Shown: positions 1 through 11,560 of the stretch, in pieces
How positions within the stretch are numbered: position 1 is the stretch's first letter
Layout of the letters: each line of letters starts with the position of its first letter
NCBI RefSeq assembly: GCF_017591425.1
Contig: NW_024466599.1
Location: 74,318,501 to 74,382,500 of the forward strand
Source: Ochotona curzoniae
Lineage: Eukaryota; Chordata; Mammalia; Lagomorpha; Ochotonidae
DNA: 64,000 nt
Direction: 5' to 3'
The notes under the pieces: model-generated
What the model was told of the DNA's origin: nothing
Database searches by the model: none
What the model saw: the letters and a program-made list of their open reading frames with translations, nothing else
Translations under genes and position numbers: made by a program

Positions 1-512
1 GTAAATCTATAGACCAGAATGCCATTCAGCCATGAAAAACCAAGTGTTCAAAGAATGCAAAATGGCTCTGGGCAATGCTGACAAGATAATGTTAAGTGTA
101 AAAGCAGGTCACGGTATATTGGATGCAGCGTGCCCCCAGTTGTGTAAATACATGTGCATATGAAATGTAGCATGTGTGTATGCAAAACAGAAACCACACC
201 GATTGAGTTATCAAGGGCCAGGAAATGAGATAAAACCTTTGCATGAATTATTTTGTCCAGTCATCAAAATAATGCCAGGATGGATACTATTTCGATGTAT
301 TTTAACAATGCAGAAAGCAGAGCAGAGAAAGGTTAGGTTATTAATCAGCCAATAAGTAGAGTTGCTGCTGTTTGATCCTCAATCTAGTTTCTATACAATG
401 CTACCCACGGAATTGTCCTGTGGCTTATTTTTTTTCCCCTCATATCATTTTTGTATTTTTCCAAATTTTTTTCAGTAAACATTTTACTTTTATGACCAGA
501 TTTAAAAAGGCT
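1..512 (+). mobile_element. Ancient L1 3' end (L1M-type), 5' side cut by window
   Basis: The order of words matches the 3' part of old mammalian L1 elements: a 'gaatgccattcagccatgaaaaa' like start, 'gataatgttaagtg' near 88, a potassium-channel-like coincidence of no coding value after it, and 'tttttccaaatttttttcag' near 457 followed by 'acttttatgaccag'. These blocks are spaced as in L1M 3' regions but diverged, with no open frame. The element would continue to the left of the window. Confidence 0.6.
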
Positions 513-3388
513 TTTAATGGTGTGCAAAATGAGAGTAATTGACATAATTATTGAAATTAAACTATTATATTCTTACTGAAGTGAATGGGAGCTTTTTGAT
601 TTGTTAAAAGCAGAACACATTTTGTAATTTTTTTTTTAGCTGTTCATTATTTAGATCCTAAAAAAGTGCTATTGCTTTGCCTTTTCTATATTTTGGCACT
701 TTTCATATTTTTAAAATAGCATTTTCCAAAGCAGGAGAGATTGGTGCAGTTACATATGGAAAAATAAGTAAAAATAGAGACCTGTCTAGATGTCTTCCAG
801 CTTTCTATCTCATAAGGTACGCTACTGAGAAAGAATTAAGCATGAGCAGAAATTCATGGGGCCGCTCTGAGGTAACTGCTGTTGAATAATGAGCAGTAAC
901 TAAAGGGTTGGATATCATCATTGTTCATAAGAATAACGAAGAATAAATGAATAAGGCAACACCTAGAGCAATGGCACACGATGGCAGGTGGACACTGGAG
1001 AATCCGGCTGAGATGGCACAGCACATCCTCCATGGACCGTGAAGACCACGGCAGGAGCAATGAGCTGTGTTCAATCAAAGCCACCTAGGGACATGTACTA
1101 GACAATGAGTACAAGTGGTCCTGGACATGGCTGTTAGACGGGCCGTGCCTTCTAGAATGAAAAACAAACAATGGATGTCCTTTCAGACACAACACGTTCT
1201 CATGGCCTCTGGAAGGTTGGCAGCAGCCATAAACTGCCATGAGTTTTAGCCAGACTCTGTGAATTTTCAGTGAAAAACAGTAAGATACCTTATGGCACCG
1301 TGATACCTTAACTGTGATGTTATGAAAACAGGGTTGGACCATGTATGATTTGCTCTCCAAGTTTGATGTACAGTGGCAGTTTCATTGCAGCTGGCTACCC
1401 TACGAGAAGAAAAATCATGCATAAGAGGGAGGATTTGGTCTAGCTATCCTAATTATATTCACTAAATTTTCAGAGTAATTTACATAAAGTTGAACAAAAG
1501 GTTATTCAGAGTGTTCAATGTTCAATAATATCAATCAGTTGAATAACATTGTTTTTGTTTCCATTCATAAATGAACAGTAATCAAGAAACTCCTGGAATA
1601 TTGGGAGCAGTTCTCAAAGTGGACTATTTCTTTGGATTGCTTTGACAAAATGCAATGAATGGGATGGCTCAGAAGCACAAGACATTCCATCTCTCTTGGG
1701 AGGATGAATGAAGGTGCCACTGGAACAAGGACGCACTTCCTGGCACATGTGGGAGGCGGTAAGGCAGGCCTCAGGGATCTCTCTCCTAAGAGCACTAACT
1801 CCCTCCATGAAGGGATCTGTCCTTGGGACTTCATCTCTCCTAGTATCATCACCTTGGGGCTTAAAATTTCAACACTAGAATTTTACACAACATAAACACC
1901 CAGAACATAGAAGAAGGCTATAAGGAATACTCATTTTTTTTCTAAGCTTCTAAGTCATTTCTAAGGTTTCTCATAAAATAATAGATTTGGGAAACCCTTG
2001 AGTAGCTCCAAAGAACATCACAAACGCCAGTTCTTGTGTGCACAGGTATCATTCTCACACATCCATCACATTACTCAACAAGCTTCTTTCTCCCCCACAG
2101 GTACCTATGTACACACATACATGTGTGAATACTTAGTCAGTGCTGTACTCAACATCCCTTCATCAGCACTTCATCAGCAGTGCTGATTCTGATTCCTGGC
2201 CTTGTGCAGTTAACCATCTCCCAACACCCAACCTCCGATTTCCAGGTACCAAATCTCAATGATACAAATCTCAATTTGTTATTCAGGTTTCCCTTGTTCT
2301 TCCATTGCAAACGATTACCTATTCAGTAAGTACACAGTACTTCAAGTCTCTTCTACCCATAGAGTGATTTGTGCAGACTTAGCTCCCCTTGACCAAGGCC
2401 CAACTTCTTCAACGGCTAGAAATCTCCTCCTTCTATCTTTGTATTCAAAGTTTTTTCTTCATTGCACATGAACAAAGTGCCAAGAGGATGAGCAAGAAGC
2501 AGAAGGAGAGATTCCTGTAATATCACAGCAGAAATGTCATGAAGAAAAGAGAACGTGAAGACTAAGAACATTGGTACCTAAGTCATGTGCAAATAGCAGC
2601 CGAGGGGCAGCAGACGATAAGATGCAGGAAAGAATTCATCAGTCAGTCCAGCATGCTGCCCTCGTTCCCAATAAGCCAGTATTCAGAATTTTCTGATCAA
2701 GTATGAATATGTAAATCTGAATAGTTTGGTTGTCTCACAGTGATTTCCAAATCCTATTTCTTCACAATCAGATCCTAAGTAACCCATGCTCTATTTCAAT
2801 GCGTTCACTGAGCTATCAAGTGGAGAAACTGCATGGTACAATTTTCTTTACCTGCTATTTAAGGCTTACAGGGACTAAACCCGAATGGGAATATCTTATT
2901 TGTGCTGCAGCTGATGTTGAGGAGTCTATTTAACCACACTAATGCTTTCCTAGAAAGCTACAATTTTAATATGGAATAATTTAACTTATTCATCATTGCC
3001 TATTTACACTCACGTAAACCGATGCTCCCAGAGTAACCAAAGTTTAAAATGTTAATATAAACATTATGCCTCTTTTAATTGCAATAGACACATTCCTAAG
3101 TAATTTAATTCCAACAAGACCCCCTACCAGTAAACAAAAGCACATTTCTGGCAGCTTCTCTGTACAGAGGAAAAGTTGTCTTACAAAGATGTGAGTACCA
3201 ACTCTGATTCAAAACCAATCACTTACAACATCGAGTGCTTGAGCTTGGCTACTTCTGGACTTGAAAAGTCCATATGCATGTGGGGAGTTCTAAAGACAAT
3301 CAAATCACCAGGGATTATTTAAAGGTTGATTTCCACCATATTGGAGGAGGAATGGTCCAGATCATGTGCATAATGTTACAAAGAAAAA
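513..3388. other. Unassigned non-coding stretch
   Basis: About 2.9 kb between an old L1 tail and a MaLR LTR. Open frames are below 100 codons on both strands, without recognisable domains. I see no SINE, microsatellite or splice-bounded exon that I can support. Highly decayed repeats may be present but are not readable by eye. Confidence 0.5.
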
Positions 3389-3736
3389 TGCTGTGGTTTG
3401 AATACGGCCACCAACACTTAGGCGCTGGAACTTCAGCCTCAACGTGATGATATTGGGAGATGGGACCAAGCAGAGGACACTAGGCCCTGAGGTATCTATG
3501 TGCCCTAATGGATTGGTTAAGCTCTTCCCAAGAATGGTTCTAGGCTATGAACATGGGCTCTGACTCTCACCCTCTCTTGCCCTTCTGCCTTCTTCCACAG
3601 CACAATAGGCAGGCCCTTACCAGATACTGACAACATGCCCTTGGACTCCCCAGCCCCCAGAACCACAAGCCAAATGAATGTCAACTCAGTGAATTACCCA
3701 TTTTTCAGGTATAGCAGCAGAAAATACATCAAGACA
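3389..3736 (+). mobile_element. Solo LTR of ERVL-MaLR type (MST/MLT1-like)
   Basis: Begins 'tgctgtggtttgaatacggcc' style at 3389 and ends in 'aagaca' at 3736, the TG...CA ends of MaLR LTRs. Internal landmarks are in the right order: 'aacttcagcctcaacgtgatg' like segment, 'gggagatgggacc' near 3454, 'tctcttgcccttctgcctt' near 3574, 'ccccagaaccacaagcc' near 3654, and the 3' 'gaattaccca' near 3691 before 'tatagcagcag'. No internal retroviral sequence adjoins it, so it is a solo LTR. Non-coding. Confidence 0.85.
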
Positions 3737-4622
3737 GCAAGTTGCTGAAGCCACCAGCTCTCCTTGGCCCAGCTGGAATCTAGACAGCTGCAGCAAAAGC
3801 AAGGCTTGTTGGCAGCTCAGCTGTCACTGGGAATCACCAAGTCCAGACTGAAGTGACTGGCATTAACTTGGATCGTTTCAATGCGTAATTTCATAGGAAT
3901 TTGTTTCTGTTGAGTAGTTGGAGAATTTAGCGTGATGTGATGGTATTCCCATACAGAAAGCTGAGAGGAATTCTTGGTGTAAATTGAGCACTGACTTTTT
4001 TTTTAATTCCATTGAATCTCTTTTCTTAAGAATGAAACATCTTGTAAAGGCATTTGTGTACCTACATGTCCCAGGTTAGGTTCTAGCTCACTAATTATCA
4101 CTTAGCATAGCATTTGCTTCTTCTTTTCCAACTTTGAAAGCTCATCTTTACTTTCAGGCTCCTTAACACCACGGAGCTCTCAGAGAGCAGGCGCCGTAAA
4201 ACACCCCATGCCCCAGCAGTATCTCTTCAATCATCCTTTCTTCAGGAGGACCCTCACTCTAACACAGAACTTTACTCTTGCCTTACCAGTATAGTCAAAA
4301 TTATTAGTTTTTGTGGGGTTTTTGGTTTTTTTGCGATGTGGGTACTTTCTTGGTTTTCAAAAAAGAGTATGAGGAAAACACCAGAAATGCATTCCCACAT
4401 GGATATATATGTCCTTCAACATGCATTTGTTATGCAGGTACAGATCAACTCTGAGTGTTGGGCACAGTTTTCAGTAAGTTTGTGCAGCTCAGTCCTACTT
4501 TGATTTTTCTAAGAAATGGGATCCTTGGTGGTAAGGAAAAACTGGATCATTATCAATAGTGTCATGTCACTGCATTGAGTAACACAGGCAAAAATTGTAT
4601 CTTCAACATGTTTTTAAATTTT
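3737..4622. other. Unassigned non-coding stretch
   Basis: Non-repetitive by eye except for a T-rich patch near 4310-4335. No convincing open frame and no recognised repeat family. Confidence 0.5.
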
Positions 4623-4787
4623 GGGGAAAGGTGGCCTAGCATCTAAAGTCCTTGCCTTAAACACCCCGGGATCCCATATGGGCACCAGTTCTAATCCCAG
4701 CAGCTCTACTTCCCATCCAGCTACCTACTTGTGGCCTGGGAAAGCAGTCGAGAACAGCCCAAAGCTTTGGGACCTTGTACCCAGGTG
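4623..4787 (+). mobile_element. Lagomorph CSINE-type SINE, 3' truncated
   Basis: Head and body are clear: 'ggtggcctagc' (A-box region), 'gggatcccatatgggc' at 4668, 'ggttctaatcc'-like B-box as 'agttctaatcccagcag', and 'ggcctgggaaagcagtcgag'. Similarity stops at 'gtacccaggtgat', so the distal body, CT stretch and A-rich tail are missing. Truncation at the 3' side is unusual for retroposition and suggests a later deletion. Confidence 0.85.
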
Positions 4788-7099
4788 ATTTTCTGTGCTA
4801 ACGTTAATTGGCGTTTGTCAATAATTTTGTGAGAAGGCAAAGCCATACTGCTATACCCATGTCATTCTTGGTCCAGACTGGAAAATGTAATATGGAACAG
4901 CATCAAAAATCAATGACTTAAACTTTAGAAAGGTTTGACCAGGTGGCTGGTCACTTCTAGTGTTCTGTTAGTAAACTTGAGTCCCTCTTCTCAACTATTT
5001 GATATCAATTTAGCAGAAAGAATTAGTGGAAAGAGCCAGACAGTAATTACAAGGAAGCAGATCTCCTGGCATATTTCCTTAGCTGGGTACCCTCAACCCC
5101 AGTGTCCAAACTCTACTGCACAAGGATGCCTTTGTTAAGAGCCAGCTCTATCCACTCACTGTGGTTCCCATGTTATGTGCAGATTTGGAAGGTTAAGAGA
5201 GAAAGAACAACCCTAATGCAAGTTGGAGGCCTGAAGATAAGACCACATTACTTCAGGCAAAATGAAAAAAAAAAAAAAAAGATGAAGTTTAAAGTTGAAT
5301 GGATTCTTTCAAGGTGTAGAAGAACTTCAGCATGTTACAAAGTGAGGGCATGACAAAAAAAAATAATCCATATGATGACAGAAGTCACAACAGAACTATT
5401 GCCCTTTGTATGTTTATCTGCTAAGTGTGTCATGCAGTGTTATTTTCTCTGTAGACAATACACTCCTCCTTATCCAAGACAAACTGTCCTTGTGAGAAAT
5501 TTAACTATGTCCAGTCATGGCTTTAAATGCATCCTACCAGGAGCCCTTGACGGAACACCATGGCCAAGCACATCTAAGGTCAGTGCCCACCAGGCTCTGC
5601 ACCGCTGGCAAGCGGTGCAGCCAGGATGCAGACACTGGCAGCTGGCATTCCAGCTTGGGCTTCTTCGCAAACACACCCTTCTCACCCTTATCATCTCATG
5701 TTTTCTTTCTAACTCAGTTCTGGCCATAAGGGAAATTTTGGCGATGCAGATCCTTTGAAAAGAATTCAAGGAATAAAAAAAAACCCAAAACTTCACCTGT
5801 GAATAAGTTGAGAAAAAAAAAAAAAAGACCTGAGGAAGGCATGATATTTTAAAATGTATTACCTGCTAAATTTGAAATTCCGATATAAAATGTCTAAGAA
5901 TCCTCACCTTGGGCACAACTCAGTGAGTGTTGTTAACCAAGAAAGATTAGCTGTTTCTGAACTAGAGGTATATCGATTCTGTGTCTCTGAATTTTATTCA
6001 GTAATAAACAGACTGTATGTCTGTATAGAAAATCGTGGCTAAACCCATCATATTTGACCCATTGTGTTGCCTTGCTGCCTTTATTCACAAGCTCCCTGAG
6101 CTCCACAATATCCACAATAATGTTCCCCATAAAACGACGCCCTAGTGCTCTCAGAAGAACCATTTCTGCGAGTATAGGATTTAATATTTTAAAAGACAGT
6201 AGGGGAGAGTCAGTAGCAAAGCATGCATTGTTTCCTGAAAAGGTATCCAAAATGTCTTTCTTTTCTTTATGTGTCATATAGTATGCCCTCACTGATTTGA
6301 AGGAATACTAAATGAATTTGAATTTTGAAAATTCCAATTCAAATAAAAAGAGAGAAGCATCTCCTATAGGAATTATTCAGAAACTTCAAGGAAAAATCAT
6401 TTGGATACCTTTCTACCAGGTTAATTTCTTCTCTGCTGTAAAATTAACATTTATTATTGATCATCCATTGTTATAATTATGGATACATCAAAGTATTGAG
6501 ATCGGTAACACAAGCCCAGGTTTTATTCTATAAGAGACTTTCTAGAAGGCAATGATGGACTGCTTGGAAAAATAAATAAATTAGCTAATTTATCAAAAAA
6601 AAGAGTCAAATTTCTCGTATATTTCAGCAGGAAGCATAAGGCTAATTCTCTGATGGCAGACAACACATTTGCAAATAAAGAGCATCAATATGAATACGAG
6701 TTTAAAATGAAAAAGAAAAGGAGAAGAGGAAGATAAAGCAGAAATGAAGAGCGAGTGTGGCAAGTAGAGGAATATTCTTTTCCAGCACCAACTGGGATGG
6801 ATAGAAGGAGGGAAAAGAGACCGGAAGAGAAGGTGCCAAGGAGTCCTGAGAATGTTGACTTGTGCAAGTGTGTGCTGATCATTATTCTATTTTACCTGTC
6901 TTCTCCAACACACTGCAAAACTTTATTGCTGTTAATCAAATCTACCAGGACAGGTAGAGAATTTCTTTATCTTTGCGTAATGGATCATTTCAAACTGACC
7001 TAGCCAATAAAATCTCAATGAAAAGTGTTGTTGTTTTACAAGGAACAGAAGGAGGAGAAAGCAGAGAGGCTACTGCTACCAAAAGAGTGTTAGTTTCAT
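4788..7099. other. Unassigned stretch with poly-A patches and a hairpin
   Basis: Contains A runs near 5264-5280 and 5814-5826 and a perfect inverted repeat at 5597-5620. A 119-codon minus-strand open frame at 5933-6292 has no family I recognise. No SINE or LTR seen. Confidence 0.5.
5597..5620. repeat. Perfect GC-rich inverted repeat (10-bp arms, 4-base loop)
   Basis: Left arm ctgcaccgct (5597-5606), loop ggca, right arm agcggtgcag (5611-5620), perfectly complementary. It could form a stable hairpin, but there are no other signs of an RNA gene around it; a chance origin is possible. Confidence 0.6.
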
Positions 7100-7427
7100 T
7101 CCAGAATATCCAATAGCTCAATTGGCCAGTACTCTCCCTTCAAGCACTGGCATCCCTAATGGGCACCGGTTCCTGTCCCAGCTGCTCCACTTCCCATCCA
7201 GCTCCCTGTTTGTGGCCTGGGAAAGCAGTGGGGGAAAGCCTAAGACCTCAGGATCCAGCACCTACACGAGACTCCCAGAAGAAGCTCCTGGCTCCTGGCT
7301 TTAGAATGGCTCAGCACTGGTCATTGTGACCACTTGGAAAGTGAACCAGAGAATAGAAGATCTTTATCTGTCTCTCTCTCTGTAAATCTGCCTTTGCAAT
7401 AAAGATAAATGAATCTTGAAAATATAT
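7100..7427 (+). mobile_element. CSINE-type SINE, near full length, older copy
   Basis: Follows the family order from 'caatagctcaattggcc' through 'gggcaccggttcctgtccc' (B box), 'ggcctgggaaagcag', 'gaagctcctggctcctggc', the CT stretch at 7369 and a tail 'aataaagataaatgaatctt'. The ATCCCATATGGGC word is degraded, which marks it as older than the copies at 38208 and 52652. Confidence 0.85.
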
Positions 7428-8459
7428 ATTCAAGAAAAAACGTATTATAACTGAAATGAGAACCTAACTATCAGCATTTAAAATCAGGGACCAGCAAAAA
7501 AAAAAAAAGGGGGGGGAACCAGCAAAGAAAAAGCATTTCAGGACCACCAATATGAATCATTGTTTTTCAATAAAATGTATTGCTTGATATTCCTGATTCT
7601 CAATGGTGATGATCAGATTTGTTAAGCTGCTTTTTTATCCAGTTTTGTAGATTTTTCATTTCTGTCTCCACTTTCAGGCCGATAAAAAAAAATCAAACAG
7701 GTATGTGTATTGAATAGGTGAATTTCTAAGGCAAAACAATTTGATTTGTTTCAGAAGAAGACTGAGCCAAACTGTGAGAGGCTGAACCATAATTCCCCCA
7801 AGCTAAGCAGATCAAAGTGAAGGAAAAAGGAGCAGGGCTCCCCCTCCAGGAATTCCCACTGGTGTTTCTGTGGAGCTTGTCTCCATGTATGGGTGCCACA
7901 GTTAATGTACCATATTTTCCATGGTTTGATGAAGACACCAGAGCCCTTAAGATATGAATTGCTATAATTCCTAAATCAAACAGCATTCAATTCTGTTCCA
8001 GACCATTGCAGGGTAATAAGACCGGTATTGCTTATTTTAATTAGTCATTTTATACTTCTAACAACTTCTTTGACTATCTGGGATTACTTGTTTGTTTATA
8101 TATGATAAAAGCCGTATTGCACGAAAAATATGAATGCTACATTTGAATGTCCATTTGCATTCTAGTAGTTATAGAAATAAACTTTCTGGGCCTCTGGATT
8201 AGAGCTTTTTATAGGCACTGAATACAATCACCTAATCTATTTTAATATTATCCCTTTCAGCTGTCTCACGAGTATGTCTCCTAACACAGCAGAGCTATCA
8301 AGTTGATAATATGAATTCAACACTAAATGCCTGAACACTCATCAGAAGCTGTCTGTTCGTTTGCAGAAAAATTTGTGCCTGACATTTGAAATCATCAAAA
8401 TAAATTTTTAAAAAAAGTATGGCCACATAAAAGTTGTATATGCTGCTACCATATTTTAA
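7428..8459. other. Unassigned stretch
   Basis: Holds an A run joined to a G run at about 7497-7517, apparently a mutated poly-A tract. The remainder (7560-8459) has no repeat or open frame I can assign. Confidence 0.5.
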
Positions 8460-8560
8460 ACTCCCTAAGTCTGAAGATTATTTCTTATTCACCCTTGTAT
8501 CCTGAAAACCATGTCATCATTTAGGATGCTGGCTCAATAAATGCATGAGACATTAATAAC
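8460..8560 (+). mobile_element. Probable L2 3'-end fragment
   Basis: 'ttagGATGctggctcaataaatgcatgaga' resembles the L2 3' end, in which a 'gctcaataaatg' word is typical, and the upstream 'ttcacccttgtatcc' also fits. Short and diverged; a MIR or chance match is possible. Confidence 0.4.
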
Positions 8561-8670
8561 GTCAAAACTGCAATTTTTACTATAGTAATTCTCTTTTCTC
8601 AAAGTGCATGTGTCAGTAAGATTGTCTCTTAGGTACACAGAACAGCTAAAACAACATAAAAAAATTACCT

Positions 8671-8913
8671 AGGGGTGGGTTCCAACCTAGTAGTTAAGAT
8701 GCCAGTGAAGACATCTTCCAGTCTTATCAAAGTGGCCTTGATATGCAGCTGTGGCTCCTGACTCTAGCTTCCTGCTAAGGTGGATCCTAAGTGGTGATGG
8801 TTGAAGTTGACGGTTCCTGCCACTTGCCTGGGGAACCTGAGTCGAGTTCCCATTTCCAGACTTTGATTTGTTCCTAAATACTGTGGGCATTTAGGGAATG
8901 GGCCAGCAATGGG

Positions 8914-8948
<35 letters not shown>

Positions 8949-8986
8949 CATCCTGCCATTCAAATAAATAAATGTAAATTTCTTAA
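8671..8986 (+). mobile_element. Old SINE subfamily of the CSINE group
   Basis: Has the 'agtagttaagatgcc' head, 'ggctcctgactctagcttcctgctaa' body, 'cctggggaacctgagtcgagttcc', a CT repeat at 8921-8948 and the tail 'caaataaataaatgtaaattt'. The body differs from the copy immediately downstream, so two SINE subfamilies lie head to tail here, 14 bases apart. Confidence 0.75.
8921..8948 (+). repeat. CT-rich simple repeat
   Basis: Short (CT)n tract with TTT interruptions, part of the 3' half of the SINE at 8671. Confidence 0.85.
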
Positions 8987-8999
8987 TTATAAAAACACA

Positions 9000-9313
9000 G
9001 GGCCCAGCACAATGGCGTAGTGGTTAAAGTTCTTACCTTGAACACACCGGGAAGCAATATGTGCACAAGTTTGTATCCCAGCAGCCCCTCTTCCCATCCA
9101 GCTCCCTGCCTGTGGCCTGGGAAAGCAGAAGAGGATGGCCCAAAGCTTTGAGACCCTGCAAGAAGGCTCCTGGCTCCTGGCTTTGGATGGCTCAGCTTCA
9201 GCCATTGAGGCTGCTTGGGGAGTGAACCATCAGATGGAAGATCTTCCTCTCTGTCTCTCCTACTCTCTGTATATCCCCCTTTCCAATAAAAATAAATAAA
9301 TCTCTAAAAAAAA
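9000..9313 (+). mobile_element. CSINE-type SINE with internal deletion
   Basis: Starts 'gggcccagcacaatggcgtagtgg' and runs to 'aataaaaataaataaatctct'. The stretch that normally reads 'accctgcacccatgtgggagacc' is shortened after 'gagaccctgc', joining directly to 'aagaaggctcctggctcctgg'. Otherwise full length; it appears to have inserted next to the tail of the older SINE at 8671. Confidence 0.9.
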
Positions 9314-10063
9314 TAGAGATATATGGTGATATACATTCGTTCTTTGGTCATTGACAATAGACTCCATTTGCGCACCTGCCATTTATTACATACATACTGA
9401 ATCTTGTTTCTATATCACATATGTTTAATAAATTAATTCTTGATGTAACCTTCAAAGAAAAGTACAGTTTCCATACTAAAAAGTGAGCTGGAGGAAAGGC
9501 ACAGCTAAAATACCCCAGATCTAGAATTCTTATGTGAGTCCAATCTCAGAAGCTTCCCATCGAACTGCACTGCCTCGTCTTTCCTCATGGTAGAATTACA
9601 TGAAGCAGTTTTTCTTCAATGTATAGCAAACTCAGGAAACTCGTTCTGGTTTTTTCTTGTTGTTGTTGTTGTTTTTTTTAGGAATACAGATCAGATGATA
9701 AGCAAACAATGCCTCCAGAGATTTGGGAAATATAAGAATCGCCATGTGTTTTTCAAAGCCTCTAAGCTTTATTTACGCTCATTCTATTTGTACAATCATT
9801 TTGCCCCTTACATCTATCACTCAAAACAAAAATTCAGAGTGGCCGTGAACCTGAGTGTAAACTCAAGGCTAGATAACAGAAGTCGTGTGTGCTGCTGATC
9901 CTCTCTCCAAGTTTCTCAGTGTTTGCTCAAAGGCCATTAACAAACTTTTGAATCAATGCAACCATAAGTACATATGCTCCTTAAATTAGAAATGCTGAAA
10001 GAGAAATTGAGTCTAAGTTTCTAAGGCTCAAAAGGAGTTTCAGCCTTACAGTTTCAGCCTTAC
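9314..10063. other. Unassigned stretch
   Basis: Includes a (TTG)n patch at about 9658-9672. A 103-codon plus-strand frame at 9587-9898 crosses it and has no domain; I do not regard it as a gene. Confidence 0.5.
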
Positions 10064-10195
10064 AGCTGGAGTTGGAATCACAGCTCCAGTCCTCACTCCT
10101 CCAGCCACCAGTGTGTAGCTTCAACAAGTCACTTAGTTTCCCTCAATGATAATGTTCTTTCTTCAAATCAAATCATGTATGAAATTACAATCAAG
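10064..10195 (+). mobile_element. Probable MIR fragment
   Basis: 'ctggagttggaatcacagctcc' followed by 'tgtagcttcaacaagtcacttagtttccctca' matches the order of the MIR core ('...gaatcccagctct...tgtgtgacct...caagtcacttaacctc'). Diverged, with no clear ends. Confidence 0.6.
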
Positions 10196-10579
10196 GAAGA
10201 AAATACATGTGGAACGGTTGGCTCCCCCTGTCAACCTCTCCTCTTTGATTTCTAAGTCACAGATCATGGGACCCCCAGTGAAACTCTGGGATTTTGCGGG
10301 ATGCTTGGGCACCTTTCACCCCTAACTTCCATAATCATGAAACTCCTAACTGTATCTTTATAAATATAATTTTCTAGAATACCTGTAAGAGTCAGTTTAT
10401 ATATGGATCACCAAGAAACAGTTTCTAGGATGCCTAAGCGAAGTTAATGTGGAGATGGTTATGATAGCAAATGATTTCTCCTAGAATTCATGAGCCCTTC
10501 CAGCAAACAAATAATGCCTTTCCTGCTAAGAGGTATCAAGCAACATACTCAAGTCTGGCTCAAAAAGGAAGGTAACTGG
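10196..10579. other. Unassigned stretch
   Basis: Non-repetitive by eye, without a supportable open frame. Confidence 0.45.
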
Positions 10580-10817
10580 GGACCAGTGCAATGACTCAGT
10601 GGCTAAATTCTTGCCTTGCAAGGGCCAAGACCACATATGGGCACCAATTCTTGTCCTGGCTGCTCCACTTCCATTCCAGGTCCCTGCTTGCAGCTCCCGG
10701 CTTTGGATGGGCTCAGTTCTGGCTGTTGGCTGCCACTTGCAGAGCAAACCAGAAGGCAAAAGATCTTTCTCTCTTCCTTCTGTCTGTACAACTGCCTTCC
10801 CAAGAGAAATAAATAAC
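10580..10817 (+). mobile_element. CSINE-type SINE with large internal deletion
   Basis: Head 'ggaccagtgcaatgactcagtgg', then 'cacatatgggcaccaattcttgtcc', 'gctgctccacttcc', 'ccggctttggatgggctcag', 'gagcaaaccagaaggc', and 'gagaaataaataa'. The central 'ggcctgggaaagcag...ctgcaccc' part, about 90 bases, is absent. Confidence 0.85.
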
Positions 10818-10868
10818 AAGAAGAAGAAGAAAAGGAGGAGGAGGAAGAAGAGGAGGAGGAGAAGGAAA
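10818..10868 (+). repeat. (GAA)/(GGA) microsatellite grown from a SINE tail
   Basis: The A-rich tail of the SINE at 10580 passes directly into trinucleotide GAA and GGA units. This explains the poly-Ser, Leu and Lys/Arg open frames that overlap it on both strands. Confidence 0.9.
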
Positions 10869-11439
10869 GTAATTGCCAAACTAAGTGGGTACGCATCATA
10901 CCTGTTATTACATGGAGGACTAAGTGTTTAATAAGCAGGGACACAAGTAAGGCCCATGAGTAAAGATTAATAGGAGGGGCTCTAGCAGGGTGAGGCAAAG
11001 ATACACCAGAATAAAGCCAACAAGGACCAATCAATACCCAATCATATGCACAACTCCCCTGCAGGGAGTTGAAACCCTGTCTCTGAGGGCCTTATTGCAA
11101 GTATATTGGCTATAGGATCAATGTTTTAGAGCCAACATTTCTGAGAAAGCCTAACTAGCGTCCCTGTTCTGTATAAGAATAAGGAACATACGATGATAAG
11201 CTTAGCACTGACTTACAACCATGCAGAGCATTTGATGCCTCTGCTGGACTTTCTCAGGCTAGCCAGTCTTGACCTCCTGACCCTCGTTTGAGGTGTGGCA
11301 AAGACCGACATCATTTTTATCCCATTTTACCTATAAATGAACTGAAAAATGATACATGGATTAATATCTAGACAGTAGAAAATTTTCCATAAACAGTCAT
11401 GTGTTACTGTCTTTGATTATAGTACCCACTGTGGATTAC
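10869..11439. other. Unassigned stretch with a short inverted repeat
   Basis: Contains the 8-bp arms caactccc (11051) and gggagttg (11064) around ctgca. The patch 11310-11350 ('atcccattttacctataaatgaact') hints at a MIR scrap. Nothing else recognised. Confidence 0.45.
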
Positions 11440-11560
11440 TTATATAAATGTCATTATCCCTATCTTATAGAAATCAGAGCCTCTAATGGTCTTAACTTGA
11501 CAAGTAATACATTTAAGATGGAACCCAAGTTGTTGGATGTCTGTTAGTTCCTTTTCACAA
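11440..11560 (-). mobile_element. Probable MIR fragment, inverted
   Basis: 'cattatccctatcttatagaaatcagagcc' followed by 'cttgacaagtaatacatttaagatggaacccaag' corresponds to the reverse of the MIR core ('attatccccattttacagatgagg...cttgcccaag...gaaccca'). Confidence 0.55.

Noticed and set aside
10526..11034. Poly-Ser and poly-Leu frames of 110-143 codons
   Set aside because: Produced by the GAA/GGA repeat at the end of a SINE.
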